Assembly (NCBI GenBank): GCA_963664845.1
Contig: OY761615.1
Coordinates: forward strand, 1 to 64,000
Direction: 5' to 3'
Length of the DNA stretch: 64,000 nucleotides
DNA from: CAIYTF01 sp963664845
GTDB lineage: Bacteria > Bacteroidota > Ignavibacteria > Ignavibacteriales > Ignavibacteriaceae
The position numbers were made by a program, and so were the translations under genes. The notes beneath the pieces are model-generated. The model did not search any database. It was not told where the DNA came from and saw nothing but the letters and a program-made list of their open reading frames with translations. Positions within the stretch are counted from its first letter, which is position 1. The number at the start of each line of letters is the position of its first letter. This document shows, piece after piece, positions 9,484 through 18,567 of this stretch.

Positions 9484-10230
9484 TCATGCAGATTTTTCAT
9501 CTGTTTCAACTTCACCATATTTTTCCAGGAGCATCTTCTCGGTATGCGCTTCTGCAATTCTGAGATGTTCAAGCATTGCTTCACGCGCATCATCAGGCTG
9601 CTGAGCAATTATCATATCAAGAATTTTTTTGTGACTTTCAATGGCTGCATCCTTTGCATCTTTCACGGTTTCGTACACGAAAGCTTTAACTTCCGGCATA
9701 AAGCTTAGGATGATTGGTTCAAGGATAACGGGTAAAAGTCTGTTGTGAGAGGCGTGTGCAATATCCAGATGGAAGCGCATGTCCAGGCGAGCAAGACTGA
9801 CATAGTCACCAACGTAGGTTTTTAACTGATTAAAATCCGTGATAAGAGTTTCAATATCTTCATTTGTTCGCTTGAGTGCTGCGGCTTCTGCCAAAGCCGG
9901 CTCAATTACCTGCCGGGTATGTACCAGATCAAGTGTATAGTTTCGGTCAAGTTTTTGTGCGAGATATTTGTTAAGCGGTTCAATAACCGATGATGAACTC
10001 ATCTCGTTCACAAAAATTCCTTTGCCTTTCACAATAGTGATCATGTTCTGGGCAGAAAGAGTCTGCAAAGCTTCACGAATTGCCGTGCGGCTGACACCGA
10101 ATTGTTTGCAAAGCTCAAACTCGGAAGGAAGCTTTGTTCCGGGAAGAAAGGTCTTATTAACAATCGACTCTTCTATCTGTTGCGCCACAATTTTACTTAT
10201 AGGAACTCTGTTCTCTATAACCTTAAACAT
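9484..10230 (-). CDS. GntR/FadR-family transcriptional regulator
   Basis: The 248-residue product has a GntR winged helix-turn-helix at about residues 10-75 (KLPSEFELCKQFGVSRTAIREAL). A C-terminal FCD ligand-binding domain follows, with the characteristic Asp and His residues (DMRFHLDIAHASHN, then SHKKIL and a late His). FCD regulators of this type commonly sense uronates or sugar acids (UxuR, ExuR, LldR groups). Its position inside the uronate locus suggests it controls the locus in response to a uronate or aldonate. A clear Shine-Dalgarno (TGAGGTAAAT) sits just before the ATG. That same segment overlaps a dyad, TACC...GGTA (10234-10254), which might allow autorepression. Confidence 0.85.
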   Translation of the reverse strand: MFKVIENRVPISKIVAQQIEESIVNKTFLPGTKLPSEFELCKQFGVSRTAIREALQTLSAQNMITIVKGKGIFVNEMSSSSVIEPLNKYLAQKLDRNYTLDLVHTRQVIEPALAEAAALKRTNEDIETLITDFNQLKTYVGDYVSLARLDMRFHLDIAHASHNRLLPVILEPIILSFMPEVKAFVYETVKDAKDAAIESHKKILDMIIAQQPDDAREAMLEHLRIAEAHTEKMLLEKYGEVETDEKSA

Positions 10231-10233
10231 ATT

Positions 10234-10254
10234 TACCTCATTGATGAAATGGTA
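10234..10254. promoter_or_regulatory. Possible autoregulatory dyad overlapping the regulator's ribosome site
   Basis: TACC (10234-10237) and GGTA (10251-10254) flank an inner TCAT-TG-ATGA palindrome, 4 to 24 nt before the regulator's start codon. The spacing is not the textbook FadR site, so this is only a candidate operator. Confidence 0.25.
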
Positions 10255-10426
10255 ATATAACTAAAATGCATGAGTATTGCAAGGACTTGACGGATGTCAT
10301 ACAAAAAAATTCCGCAGATATTCCAATTTTATACAAAATCGCACAATCTTAAAAGCTATTCTTAGGGAATATGCAGAAATAAAGCTTCTGCACCTGGAGA
10401 TATGCTAATTCTGCCATAAGGATCAA

Positions 10427-10449
10427 CCGGCGGGTTTATTTTCCGCCGG
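10427..10449 (-). terminator. GC-rich hairpin after 6-phosphogluconate dehydrogenase
   Basis: CCGGCGG (10427-10433) pairs perfectly with CCGCCGG (10443-10449) across a 9-nt loop, 70 nt beyond the gnd stop codon. There is no following T-run on the minus strand. It may be a weak terminator or an mRNA-stabilising stem within the locus. Confidence 0.4.
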
Positions 10450-10519
10450 GTGACCAAATATTCAGATGTTTTGCGTGTTATGATTCTTGAACATAAATTC
10501 AAGAATAGAGTTTTTTGAA

Positions 10520-11965
10520 TTAGACGTTGTAAACAGTCGACGCGGTGTCCCCACCTCTGCCGGTCCAATTAGTATGGAAGAATTCCCCTCTTGGTTTATC
10601 AACCCGCTCATATTGGTGTGCACCAAAATAGTCTCGTTGCGCCTGTAATAAATTTGCAGGAAGGCGGGAAGTACGATATGCATCAAAATATGAGAGAGCT
10701 GACGAAAGAGCCGGAACAGGAATACCCTGAAGCATAGCCTCGGCTACTACCTGGCGCAGTGCTGACTCATATTCATTTGCAATTTTATTGAAGAACGGGT
10801 CAAGCAACAAATTTGTCAGGCCGGGATTTGCATCAAAGGCATCCTTAATGTTTTGCAGGAACTTACTCCGTATGATGCAGCCGCCTCGCCAAATCATGGC
10901 AATGCCTCCAAAATTAAGATTCCATTTATATTCTTCTGCCGCAGCACGGAGTAATGCATATCCCTGAGCGTATGACAATACTTTTGCAAAATAAAGCGAT
11001 TTACCGACAAGCTGAATGAATGCTTTTTTATCGCCTTTGAACTCAATTTTTGGTCCGTGCAGCAATTTTTCAGCCGCAACGCGTTCATCTTTCAATGCCG
11101 ATAAACAACGGGCAAAAACCGACTCAGCAATGAGAGTCAAAGGAATGCCGCTGTCCAAAGCAGATACTACAGTCCATTTTCCCGTTCCTTTTTGACCGGC
11201 TTTATCCAGAATTTTCTCTACAATAGGTTCTCCGTCAACATCCTTAAAACCCATAATATCGCGGGTTATCTCAATCAGATAGCTCTTTAATTCACCTTCG
11301 TTCCAACCGGCAAATGTTTCATGCAATTCAACATAGGAAAGACCAAGCACTTCATGCATGAATTGGTATACTTCGCATATGAGCTGCATATCGCCGTATT
11401 CAATGCCATTATGCACCATTTTAACAAAATGTCCCGCTCCGTCTTCACCTAACCAGTCACAACAGGGAACTCCTTCAACCTTCGCTGCGATTGCCTGGAA
11501 CATTGGTTTAATGTGCTCCCATGCACCGGGTGAACCGCCTGGCATCAGCGCCGGCCCAAGAAGCGCACCTTCCTCACCGCCGGAAACACCTGAACCAACA
11601 AACTGGAAGCCCTTTGATTCCATATACTTAACTCTTCTGGTTGTATCAGGGAAATGCGTGTTACCGCCATCTATCAGGATATCACCTTTCTCCATATAGG
11701 GAAGCATAGCTTCAATCACCTGGTCAACAATTTTTCCAGCCGGAACCATAATCAATGCTTTTCTGGGGGCTGCGAGCTGTTTTGCAAATTCTTCATAGGA
11801 ATGTGCACCAGATATCTGCTTGCCTGCTGCCCTGCCGGCAATGAATTTATCTACTTTTTTTGCATCAGTGTCAAACACCGAGACCGAAAATCCTTTGCTT
11901 TCGAAATTCAGCGCAAGGTTTTCACCCATAACGCCAATACCTATAACACCAATTTGTGAACCCAT
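10520..11965 (-). CDS. gnd: 6-phosphogluconate dehydrogenase, decarboxylating
   Basis: This full-length 481-residue enzyme oxidises and decarboxylates 6-phosphogluconate to ribulose 5-phosphate with NAD(P)+ in the cytosol. The N-terminal Rossmann motif GIGVMG is at 9-14. The catalytic residues of the family are visible at Lys182, Asn186 and Glu189 (VKMVHNGIEYGD), and the C-terminal swap-tail contains TNWTGRGGDTAS. The length is standard. Unusually, it sits between a LarA-type epimerase and a FadR-type regulator inside a uronate locus, with no zwf or pgl beside it. That suggests it may serve aldonate/uronate entry into the pentose phosphate pathway rather than only the oxidative branch from glucose 6-phosphate (inference). 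Confidence 0.95.
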   Translation of the reverse strand: MGSQIGVIGIGVMGENLALNFESKGFSVSVFDTDAKKVDKFIAGRAAGKQISGAHSYEEFAKQLAAPRKALIMVPAGKIVDQVIEAMLPYMEKGDILIDGGNTHFPDTTRRVKYMESKGFQFVGSGVSGGEEGALLGPALMPGGSPGAWEHIKPMFQAIAAKVEGVPCCDWLGEDGAGHFVKMVHNGIEYGDMQLICEVYQFMHEVLGLSYVELHETFAGWNEGELKSYLIEITRDIMGFKDVDGEPIVEKILDKAGQKGTGKWTVVSALDSGIPLTLIAESVFARCLSALKDERVAAEKLLHGPKIEFKGDKKAFIQLVGKSLYFAKVLSYAQGYALLRAAAEEYKWNLNFGGIAMIWRGGCIIRSKFLQNIKDAFDANPGLTNLLLDPFFNKIANEYESALRQVVAEAMLQGIPVPALSSALSYFDAYRTSRLPANLLQAQRDYFGAHQYERVDKPRGEFFHTNWTGRGGDTASTVYNV

Positions 11966-12075
11966 TATTTGCTCGTAGTTAGTTGTTAATTGTAGTTTAT
12001 ATTAATTTTATTCATGTACTTGTTCCGTGAGATAAAATCGCTGCAACACGTTCTATCACCTATGCATCGTAACAG

Positions 12076-13353
12076 TCAATCCTTGAACTTTTCTTTCCAG
12101 GCCCACAATCCAAGCGCCGGATTGGATATATAAAACACTTCCTCACCATCAGGAAGCGTATTATAACCGTCTTTCAACACTTCAGGATTATACCGTTTGG
12201 TCATTTCTTCAAGATTGCCATATTTAAAATTGACTGATTCGACCTCCTCTTTTGTCATTCCGGGACCCGGACAATAACAAATGGTGAAGCGATTTTCGGA
12301 CGATCCATGGATCAAATGAGCCGCGGCACTGAGATTATTCTTTAAATCTTCGTTTTCTTCAACCAGACGAAGTATTTCCGGTGTGGTCAGATACCCGTAT
12401 TTGCGAATCAGCCCATCGATTGTTTTGTCCTCACCAAACTCTTTAAGTCCGGGAGCAAGAACAATTAGTTCACCATTATCCTCAATTGCCATCCGGGTAC
12501 GATAGATGCTTTTGTTGCCAAGCCAGGTTGACCTGAATTCGGCAGGTTCCAGATAGACCACTACTTTTTTGAGAGGCTTATCCAGCATTATAAAGTTCGC
12601 TTCAAGTGAAAGTTTTGCTGCCAGTTGATAGCACTCCGCGTCATCACCGATAAACAATCCTTTCACCGCCAGTTGCCCATCCTTGTCTTTTCCCACAACA
12701 GTTTGAACATACACAATTGGAAGATGTTTGGCAAAATGATCGGAACCATAGTTCAACACTTTGCGTACCGGAGAATCAGCGCGACCCATTATTTTTTCCA
12801 TCCCATAAGCCGCTCCCAGAAAATGGCTTTTGTGAATCCCTTCAGAACCACCCGTTCCCACGAATATATTTTTGTTATAGTTTGCCATACCAATAACCTC
12901 ATGCGGGACAACCTGACCGATGGACAGAATCAGATCATAGTCTCCTTCTACCAATTCCTTATCAACCTGAACGGGCCAGGAATAGTTAACCGCACCACCT
13001 GAAACTTCAGATACAAATTCCGCAGGAACGTGACCTAATGTAACTAATCCATTCCGCCAGTCATGAACCTTAAAAAGATTGTGTGGGATGCCCGGATACA
13101 TCTTGTCAATTTCTTTTTCAGCCATGGCATAATGCGTCCCAAGTGCCGGTAGTATGGCCTTAAGTGTGTCTTTATAATAATCGTGGGTGAAACAGGTCAG
13201 CGGGCCGGCGTAGGAATAGAAGCGAGTAATGTCGGGGGGGATAGCAAGAACTCGTTTTTTTGCACCAAGTTTCTCAAATGTCTCGTACAATGCCGATCGT
13301 AATTCATCATCCGTAAAACGGTAGTCAATCGATCCCTTAGCGTAATATAACAT
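12076..13353 (-). CDS. LarA/DUF2088-family nickel-pincer racemase or epimerase, possible D-mannonate/aldonate epimerase
   Basis: The 425-residue product belongs to the lactate-racemase (LarA) fold family. The catalytic set is recognisable: DITR at 41-44, His74, His151 (VPHE), Lys161 (YNKN) and His177 (KSHF). The His-to-Lys spacing of 10 and Lys-to-His spacing of 16 match LarA His174, Lys184 and His200, where Lys anchors the nickel-pincer nucleotide. Family members racemise or epimerise alpha-hydroxy acids at C2, including sugar acids. Next to gnd and uronate genes, a C2 epimerisation of an aldonate (for example mannonate to gluconate) is the most sensible guess, but it is not proven. LarB, LarC and LarE, needed to make the cofactor, are not in this window. 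Its upstream region carries a triple TTTACTTA motif. Confidence 0.7.
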   Translation of the reverse strand: MLYYAKGSIDYRFTDDELRSALYETFEKLGAKKRVLAIPPDITRFYSYAGPLTCFTHDYYKDTLKAILPALGTHYAMAEKEIDKMYPGIPHNLFKVHDWRNGLVTLGHVPAEFVSEVSGGAVNYSWPVQVDKELVEGDYDLILSIGQVVPHEVIGMANYNKNIFVGTGGSEGIHKSHFLGAAYGMEKIMGRADSPVRKVLNYGSDHFAKHLPIVYVQTVVGKDKDGQLAVKGLFIGDDAECYQLAAKLSLEANFIMLDKPLKKVVVYLEPAEFRSTWLGNKSIYRTRMAIEDNGELIVLAPGLKEFGEDKTIDGLIRKYGYLTTPEILRLVEENEDLKNNLSAAAHLIHGSSENRFTICYCPGPGMTKEEVESVNFKYGNLEEMTKRYNPEVLKDGYNTLPDGEEVFYISNPALGLWAWKEKFKD

Positions 13354-13389
13354 GTCAAATTCTCTGTAAAAATGAAATTAAACCAGGTT

Positions 13390-13425
13390 TTAAGTAAAAA
13401 ATCATTTACTTAAGCGTTTACTTAG
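13390..13425. promoter_or_regulatory. Three-copy TTTACTTA operator candidate upstream of the epimerase gene
   Basis: TTAAGTAAA (13390-13398) and TTTACTTAA (13405-13413) form a perfect 9-bp inverted repeat with a 6-nt spacer. A third copy, TTTACTTAG (13417-13425), follows 12 bp after the second in direct orientation. The block lies 37-72 bp upstream of the ATG at 13353, a normal place for a regulator site. The binding protein is unknown. Confidence 0.45.
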
Positions 13426-13652
13426 ATACAAAATTATGAAAAAATCATTAATATGCTCTAATTTTTTTTCTGAAAGCCACTTTTTTTTTTGATTCCTTTC
13501 ATTCTACTGTCCGGAAATTATGTCACTGTTTGGTCAATTTCCACCGAAAACTCAACCAAACCTTAAAGAAAAGCAACCAAATCCAGTTATTACCGGTTTT
13601 GCCGGCATTTTGATTAGCCCGACCGTAAAGCTTTCAGTTTTCGACTGCAAAC

Positions 13653-16600
13653 CTATTTCGGCAAATGATAATAATGCCCTTTGAAATCCTGGGTACGAAC
13701 CTCCAGAATAGTTTCTTCGGAAGGCACCGTCTTCACTTCTATTGAAGCCTGACCGTTCGCCGCATCTATTACGGAGCTGTTTATTGGGGTACCACAATCC
13801 GTGATCATGATGCCTGAACCATTAACATCAAAATACATTTTTCTGTTAAAGTCCGTGCACAGTCTTCCGTTTTTATCGACGACTTTTGCCGTTACCAGAT
13901 AGTTACCGTTTGAAAGACGACTGTGTGATAGCAGAATTTCTTCCGGTTTTTCAATTTTTTTATAGGTGTATTCCACAGTCAACGAATCGACAGTGACCAG
14001 TTCACCGTTTTGAATACCGTTTGCCGTCAAGGTGTTTTTACCTTCTGCAAAATCTACTTTCCAGTTAAGTCCACTTGCAGGAAATTTCTGAATATCCTTC
14101 TTTATCTTCCCCAATGAAATGCCATTAAGAAAAAGTTCAACTTCCTGACAATTACTAAACACTTTTACTTCCCGCTTAACGTTCCTGGGGCCACTTCTGA
14201 AAGTCCATGTTTTTGATTCAATATAACAGAATTTGGGATTAATTGTCCAATAACTCTTGAATACATAATAAGCGTCCTTGGGATTATTGTTCCGGTCGAC
14301 CAAGCCTTTCTGGTTTACATATGGGATAGGATTTTCTGGTCGCAATGGTGTCCCAAAATCGCGGAATATCCACTGCGCTGCGCCGCTCAGCCAGTCAGAG
14401 GTTTCCTGATAGCGTAAATACCAATCGAAAAGGTTGACAATGTAGCTTTCGCTCCAGTCACCATCGTTTGCTATAGTTTTCAACTTCACCTGAATAGCTT
14501 TTTCCTGCCCATCATCGGCCGGGATGGAACCTTCACCGGTTGCGGGTGTTTCCGTATGCCGTCCAACATGGCTGTCTCCTCCATATTCAGCGTGAAACAT
14601 ATGTTTGTATTTTTTGTTATTCGCTTTTAGGACATTCTCATATTCCTTGTACACCGTGGAATACCAACCCGGCCACATAGATGGTGAAAACACATCCACT
14701 GACGATGCTGCTGCTTCAAACTTCCGGGCGACTGTCAACCGTCCAGGATCAAGCGATTTGGCGAGATTATGCATTTCGCCGGCAAACCATTTCAATGAAT
14801 CAGGGTTATCACCGTCAGGAAAATCAGGCAGCCAGTCACTCTCATTTCCAATTGACCATAAAATAATGCTCGGATGATTGAAGTGCTGATCAATCTGCTC
14901 TGTGAGTAAACGTTTAGTGTTTGCCTGCCATTCTGCTCCGCCCATCCCTGCCCTGCACCAGGGAACTTCATCCCAGACCAATAATCCGAGCTCATCACAG
15001 GCCCGGTATACTTCTGGGGCCTGCGGATAATGCGCGAGTCTGACAAAATTGGCACCAAGGTCTTTGATCATTTGCATGTCCTTTCGGTGCAGAGAATCAG
15101 GTATAGCATTGCCATACCCGATCAATTCCTCATGCCGATGCGTACCCCGCAGAAACAGTCTTTCACCATTTAAATAGAAAGCTCCATGATCTTTAAATTC
15201 ATAAAAACGGTAACCAATCCGGTCGCTTATCTCATCAATCGTCTCTCCATTTTCCTTTAGCAGCACTTTCACCGTATAGAGCGTTGGAGAAGAGGGAGAC
15301 CATAGCCGAGGATTCTTCAGTTTCCTGAAGGCTATTGTCAGAGTGCTTGTTCCAGGCGCGATTTCCTTTTTAGATGACTGGTTCTGCACTTCCTTCCCAT
15401 CAGATGAAAGCAGCAGAGCTTCAATGGTATATTTCTTTTCTACATTTTTTTTGTTCGTTATTTGAATTGCCACGTTTGTTTCAGCAGCCTCATTGGAAAC
15501 AACAGGAGTACTAACATGAACGGCATCTATGGACACCAGAGGAAGAACATTCAAGCTTACCGAACGGGGAATGCCTCCATATATAAAAAAATCACCTTTT
15601 TGCGAGGGGATAACATTTATATCTATTGAATTATCCGCCTTGACAAAAATGGTATTCACATCACCATGCTTTATTAAATCCGTTATATCAATATCAAAAC
15701 CTATGTAACCACCGACATGCCCGCCCGCACGGACTCCGTTTACATATACTTCGGACTTAATGTTAACCGCATCAAAATGTAACTTATATATCGCAGGAAT
15801 ATCCGATTTTGGGATGAAGATTTCTTTCTTATACCACGATGCGGCCCTGCGATAGCCTGGCACCGGATCGAAAACATCCGTCTTGTTCCAGGTATGTGGC
15901 AAGTCAACTTTTTCCCAGGTTTTAGCAGATTTATTTATATCGGTAAAATTGGCAATATTATCTTCAAGATAAAACCAATTATTGTTGATGGTGAACGATT
16001 CCCGTTTACCGGTGAACTTAATACTGTTTTCTTCGTTTACATCCTGATAATAATTCCTGACAGTCTCCATAAAATAATAATCACCGCAGGGGAAAGATTC
16101 ATCAATGCCCCACCCCTTGGCAAAGTTATAGACTGTATGCAGAAGCAATCCCTGTTCCGGCGTGCGTTTTGAACTGAGGAATGAATAATTGGCAATCAGC
16201 GATTTTGCTGTTTTTTTATAAACAGAGTAATACCTGGTATAGTCGTCTGCCTGTGTTACCAGCGATGATAACAACCGCATCCCAGCTCCCGCTATTGCAC
16301 CAGCGGAAGCATCTCTGACAACTTTCTCTCCTGAAAGGTCCAAATCCCAATACGGGACAAAATCTTCAGGCAGTTTGGTAATAAAATAGTCAGCCATTTT
16401 CTTAGACGCTGTGAGAAATCGTTGATCTTTGGTATAAGAGTAGGCCTTCGCAAAGCCATAGATACCCCATGCCTGGCCCCGCGCCCATGTTGATTCATCA
16501 CTATATCCCTGATGTGTGCGTTTTCTTACTACTGATCCGGTTTCAGGATCATACTCTACCACATGATACGATGAGTAATTATCCCTCACCGTATTTTTTA

Positions 16601-17189
16601 GGCATGTTAATGCATGCTTGTATGCGATATCATAGAGGGAATAATCCCCTGTTTCCTGCGCGGCCCAGAAAAGTAATTCGAGATTCATCATCGTATCAAT
16701 TATTGTCCAACCTGCCTTTTCACCTGATCCCGCGACTCCCCATGCCTGAATGAAGTTTCCTTTTGCATTAAAACGTTTTGCCAGTGTTCGCGCAGCCAAA
16801 ATTGCTGCATCACGATATTTCTTATCTCCAGTATGCTTAAAAGCCTGAACTACAGATGGCAGAAAGATAAACCCAAGATCATGCGTATTATCAAGTGTGG
16901 CATATTGCAGCATTTTATTGGCATGTTTCAGTGCCCGGACTTTTAATTGTTCATCACCGGTCAGATCGTACATTAGCCAGAGTTCCCCGCCCAGAAACCC
17001 GATCAACCATCCCGGTTTATCCTTCAGTTCGGCCCATGATCCATTCACTGTGTAATCAGAGTACCGGCCGTTCAGCAGATCAGCCTTGGCTGTCACTTGT
17101 TTGGATAGTTGTTGGAGAAAATCAGCGGGTTGCGCGTTACAATTTGCCAGAAACAGCAGGCAAAGCAAAATGGTCGAAAGAATTTTCAT
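13653..17189 (-). CDS. Fusion enzyme: GH88 unsaturated glucuronyl hydrolase plus GH2 beta-glycosidase
   Basis: The product has 1178 residues with a signal peptide (MKILSTILLCLLFLANCNAQ), so it is probably periplasmic. Residues about 20-385 are GH88: the two catalytic aspartates are seen at Asp104 (HDLGF) and Asp165 (IIDTMMNL), 61 apart exactly as in Bacillus UGL (Asp88/Asp149), with a THQGYSDESTWARGQAW block. GH88 removes the 4,5-unsaturated uronic acid left by polysaccharide lyases. Residues about 395-1178 are a complete GH2 enzyme with sugar-binding, Ig-like and TIM-barrel parts, acid/base Glu783 (SIGNESD) and nucleophile Glu868 (HAEYGGD). The pairing implies sequential trimming of a lyase-derived oligosaccharide: the unsaturated uronate first, then a beta-linked sugar. 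It lies directly downstream of the lyase cluster. Confidence 0.88.
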   Translation of the reverse strand: MKILSTILLCLLFLANCNAQPADFLQQLSKQVTAKADLLNGRYSDYTVNGSWAELKDKPGWLIGFLGGELWLMYDLTGDEQLKVRALKHANKMLQYATLDNTHDLGFIFLPSVVQAFKHTGDKKYRDAAILAARTLAKRFNAKGNFIQAWGVAGSGEKAGWTIIDTMMNLELLFWAAQETGDYSLYDIAYKHALTCLKNTVRDNYSSYHVVEYDPETGSVVRKRTHQGYSDESTWARGQAWGIYGFAKAYSYTKDQRFLTASKKMADYFITKLPEDFVPYWDLDLSGEKVVRDASAGAIAGAGMRLLSSLVTQADDYTRYYSVYKKTAKSLIANYSFLSSKRTPEQGLLLHTVYNFAKGWGIDESFPCGDYYFMETVRNYYQDVNEENSIKFTGKRESFTINNNWFYLEDNIANFTDINKSAKTWEKVDLPHTWNKTDVFDPVPGYRRAASWYKKEIFIPKSDIPAIYKLHFDAVNIKSEVYVNGVRAGGHVGGYIGFDIDITDLIKHGDVNTIFVKADNSIDINVIPSQKGDFFIYGGIPRSVSLNVLPLVSIDAVHVSTPVVSNEAAETNVAIQITNKKNVEKKYTIEALLLSSDGKEVQNQSSKKEIAPGTSTLTIAFRKLKNPRLWSPSSPTLYTVKVLLKENGETIDEISDRIGYRFYEFKDHGAFYLNGERLFLRGTHRHEELIGYGNAIPDSLHRKDMQMIKDLGANFVRLAHYPQAPEVYRACDELGLLVWDEVPWCRAGMGGAEWQANTKRLLTEQIDQHFNHPSIILWSIGNESDWLPDFPDGDNPDSLKWFAGEMHNLAKSLDPGRLTVARKFEAAASSVDVFSPSMWPGWYSTVYKEYENVLKANNKKYKHMFHAEYGGDSHVGRHTETPATGEGSIPADDGQEKAIQVKLKTIANDGDWSESYIVNLFDWYLRYQETSDWLSGAAQWIFRDFGTPLRPENPIPYVNQKGLVDRNNNPKDAYYVFKSYWTINPKFCYIESKTWTFRSGPRNVKREVKVFSNCQEVELFLNGISLGKIKKDIQKFPASGLNWKVDFAEGKNTLTANGIQNGELVTVDSLTVEYTYKKIEKPEEILLSHSRLSNGNYLVTAKVVDKNGRLCTDFNRKMYFDVNGSGIMITDCGTPINSSVIDAANGQASIEVKTVPSEETILEVRTQDFKGHYYHLPK

Positions 17190-17305
17190 CGTAAATAGTA
17201 TTTATTATTAATGGATTGTTAGGAGTCCTGGAGCCTTTTGGAGTGGGGCGCCGGGTCATACTTCATTTTCAAATAATTGTCAAAGTGTTATGATTTCTGC
17301 TGCAT

Positions 17306-18469
17306 TTAATCTATCCACAGTACAGGCTGCCGGATAGCGAATGTTCTGATTATTTCCTCATGCACAGTGTCTACCGGCAGTTTCTTCCAGAGAGAAATAT
17401 ATTTATTTTCACCAAATTGCAGCCCTGCAAACAAAAGCGCTGATTGGCGAACCGGGTAGAATTCAAAATACATAACATCAGGCGAATACTTCCACAGCTT
17501 TTTGTCTTTAATGAATGGATACATGAATTCCATTCCTTTTTTCACATTCCTGCCATCTGCCAGGGTAAAATTCCAAAGGTCATGTTGACCGTCTGAAAGG
17601 ATTTTGCAAATCAGTACCATCGCTTCGATATTGAAGAGTGAATAGTTGTATGGTTTAGTCCGTTTCAGTTCCAGCGGGAAGCTTCCATCCGCGGCCATTT
17701 GGTTTGGCAACGTCACTGTTTTGAATCGCTGCCGTGCATATTCCATGAGAGAATCATTGGCCGTAAACCGTGCAAATGCTGCCACTTGGGCCAGCCACCA
17801 GGTTCCATGATTGTTCTTCTGATCTCTTTCATCATTTCCGTAAGGGTGTGTGGTCAACCAGGTAAGATATTTTCTGAACCAGTCGCGCATCCGGTTTGCT
17901 TCCTCATGCGACAAAGCACCGCCCGTTTCAAGAACTTCTATTGCTTTTGTGATCTCAATCAGATGAATGCTGTCAATTATACCAATTCCCCTGCCGGTAA
18001 ATTTATTCCGGATGGCTTGGGAATATAAAAGGTTTGGATTCATCATTGTCGCCTCATTAAGCAACCAAGCGCGCAGGTGCGCTATAGCTTTTTCAGCAAA
18101 TTTTTGGTCTTTGCTAATTTTGTACGCAGCCGCCAACAACGGCACTTGCACCGAAAAGCTCCGAAGCACTTCGCGATGTTGCACAAAATTATCATGATTT
18201 GTCATACCGTCTTTTTGAATATAGGGACCATTGGGATTCTTAGGATCAGGCCACCAATAATCACCTTCGGAAAAATAATCGTGCAATCCTCCTGCACTTC
18301 GTTCCGCCTTGAAAGCCGTTATAGTCACCGGCTCATTGTTGATAATTTTCATTGCAGCGCTCAGAACACGTTTCTTCTCGTAGTTATCGAGATTCAACCG
18401 GACCTGGGCAAACAGAGGCAGCGCAAGCAGTCCTAGGAGAATAATGAAAAGAGATTTATCGAATTTCAT
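17306..18469 (-). CDS. PF05426 alginate/glucuronan lyase-family protein (paralogue 4)
   Basis: The 387-residue product has a signal peptide (MKFDKSLFIILLGLLALPLFAQ). The family signature WWPDP..NGPYI is at about 72-84. The putative active-site Asn220-His221 (KNNHGTWW), Arg270 and Tyr276 (KRTKPYNYSLFN) correspond to the Asn/His/Arg/Tyr set of (alpha/alpha)-barrel alginate and glucuronan lyases (PL5/PL38 types), which beta-eliminate polyuronides. It is the most divergent of the four: it has GGLHDYFS where the others have SGDKHDY, so its substrate may differ. It lies 98 nt after the preceding lyase and before the GH88-GH2 fusion. Confidence 0.8.
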   Translation of the reverse strand: MKFDKSLFIILLGLLALPLFAQVRLNLDNYEKKRVLSAAMKIINNEPVTITAFKAERSAGGLHDYFSEGDYWWPDPKNPNGPYIQKDGMTNHDNFVQHREVLRSFSVQVPLLAAAYKISKDQKFAEKAIAHLRAWLLNEATMMNPNLLYSQAIRNKFTGRGIGIIDSIHLIEITKAIEVLETGGALSHEEANRMRDWFRKYLTWLTTHPYGNDERDQKNNHGTWWLAQVAAFARFTANDSLMEYARQRFKTVTLPNQMAADGSFPLELKRTKPYNYSLFNIEAMVLICKILSDGQHDLWNFTLADGRNVKKGMEFMYPFIKDKKLWKYSPDVMYFEFYPVRQSALLFAGLQFGENKYISLWKKLPVDTVHEEIIRTFAIRQPVLWID

Positions 18470-18567
18470 AAACAGTAAAACCTTTGAAAGAATGACAACA
18501 AAAAAGTATTGTAATTAGATTTTGCGACAATATGGTAAACGCAGCACAACAGGTTCAGCAATCCATA

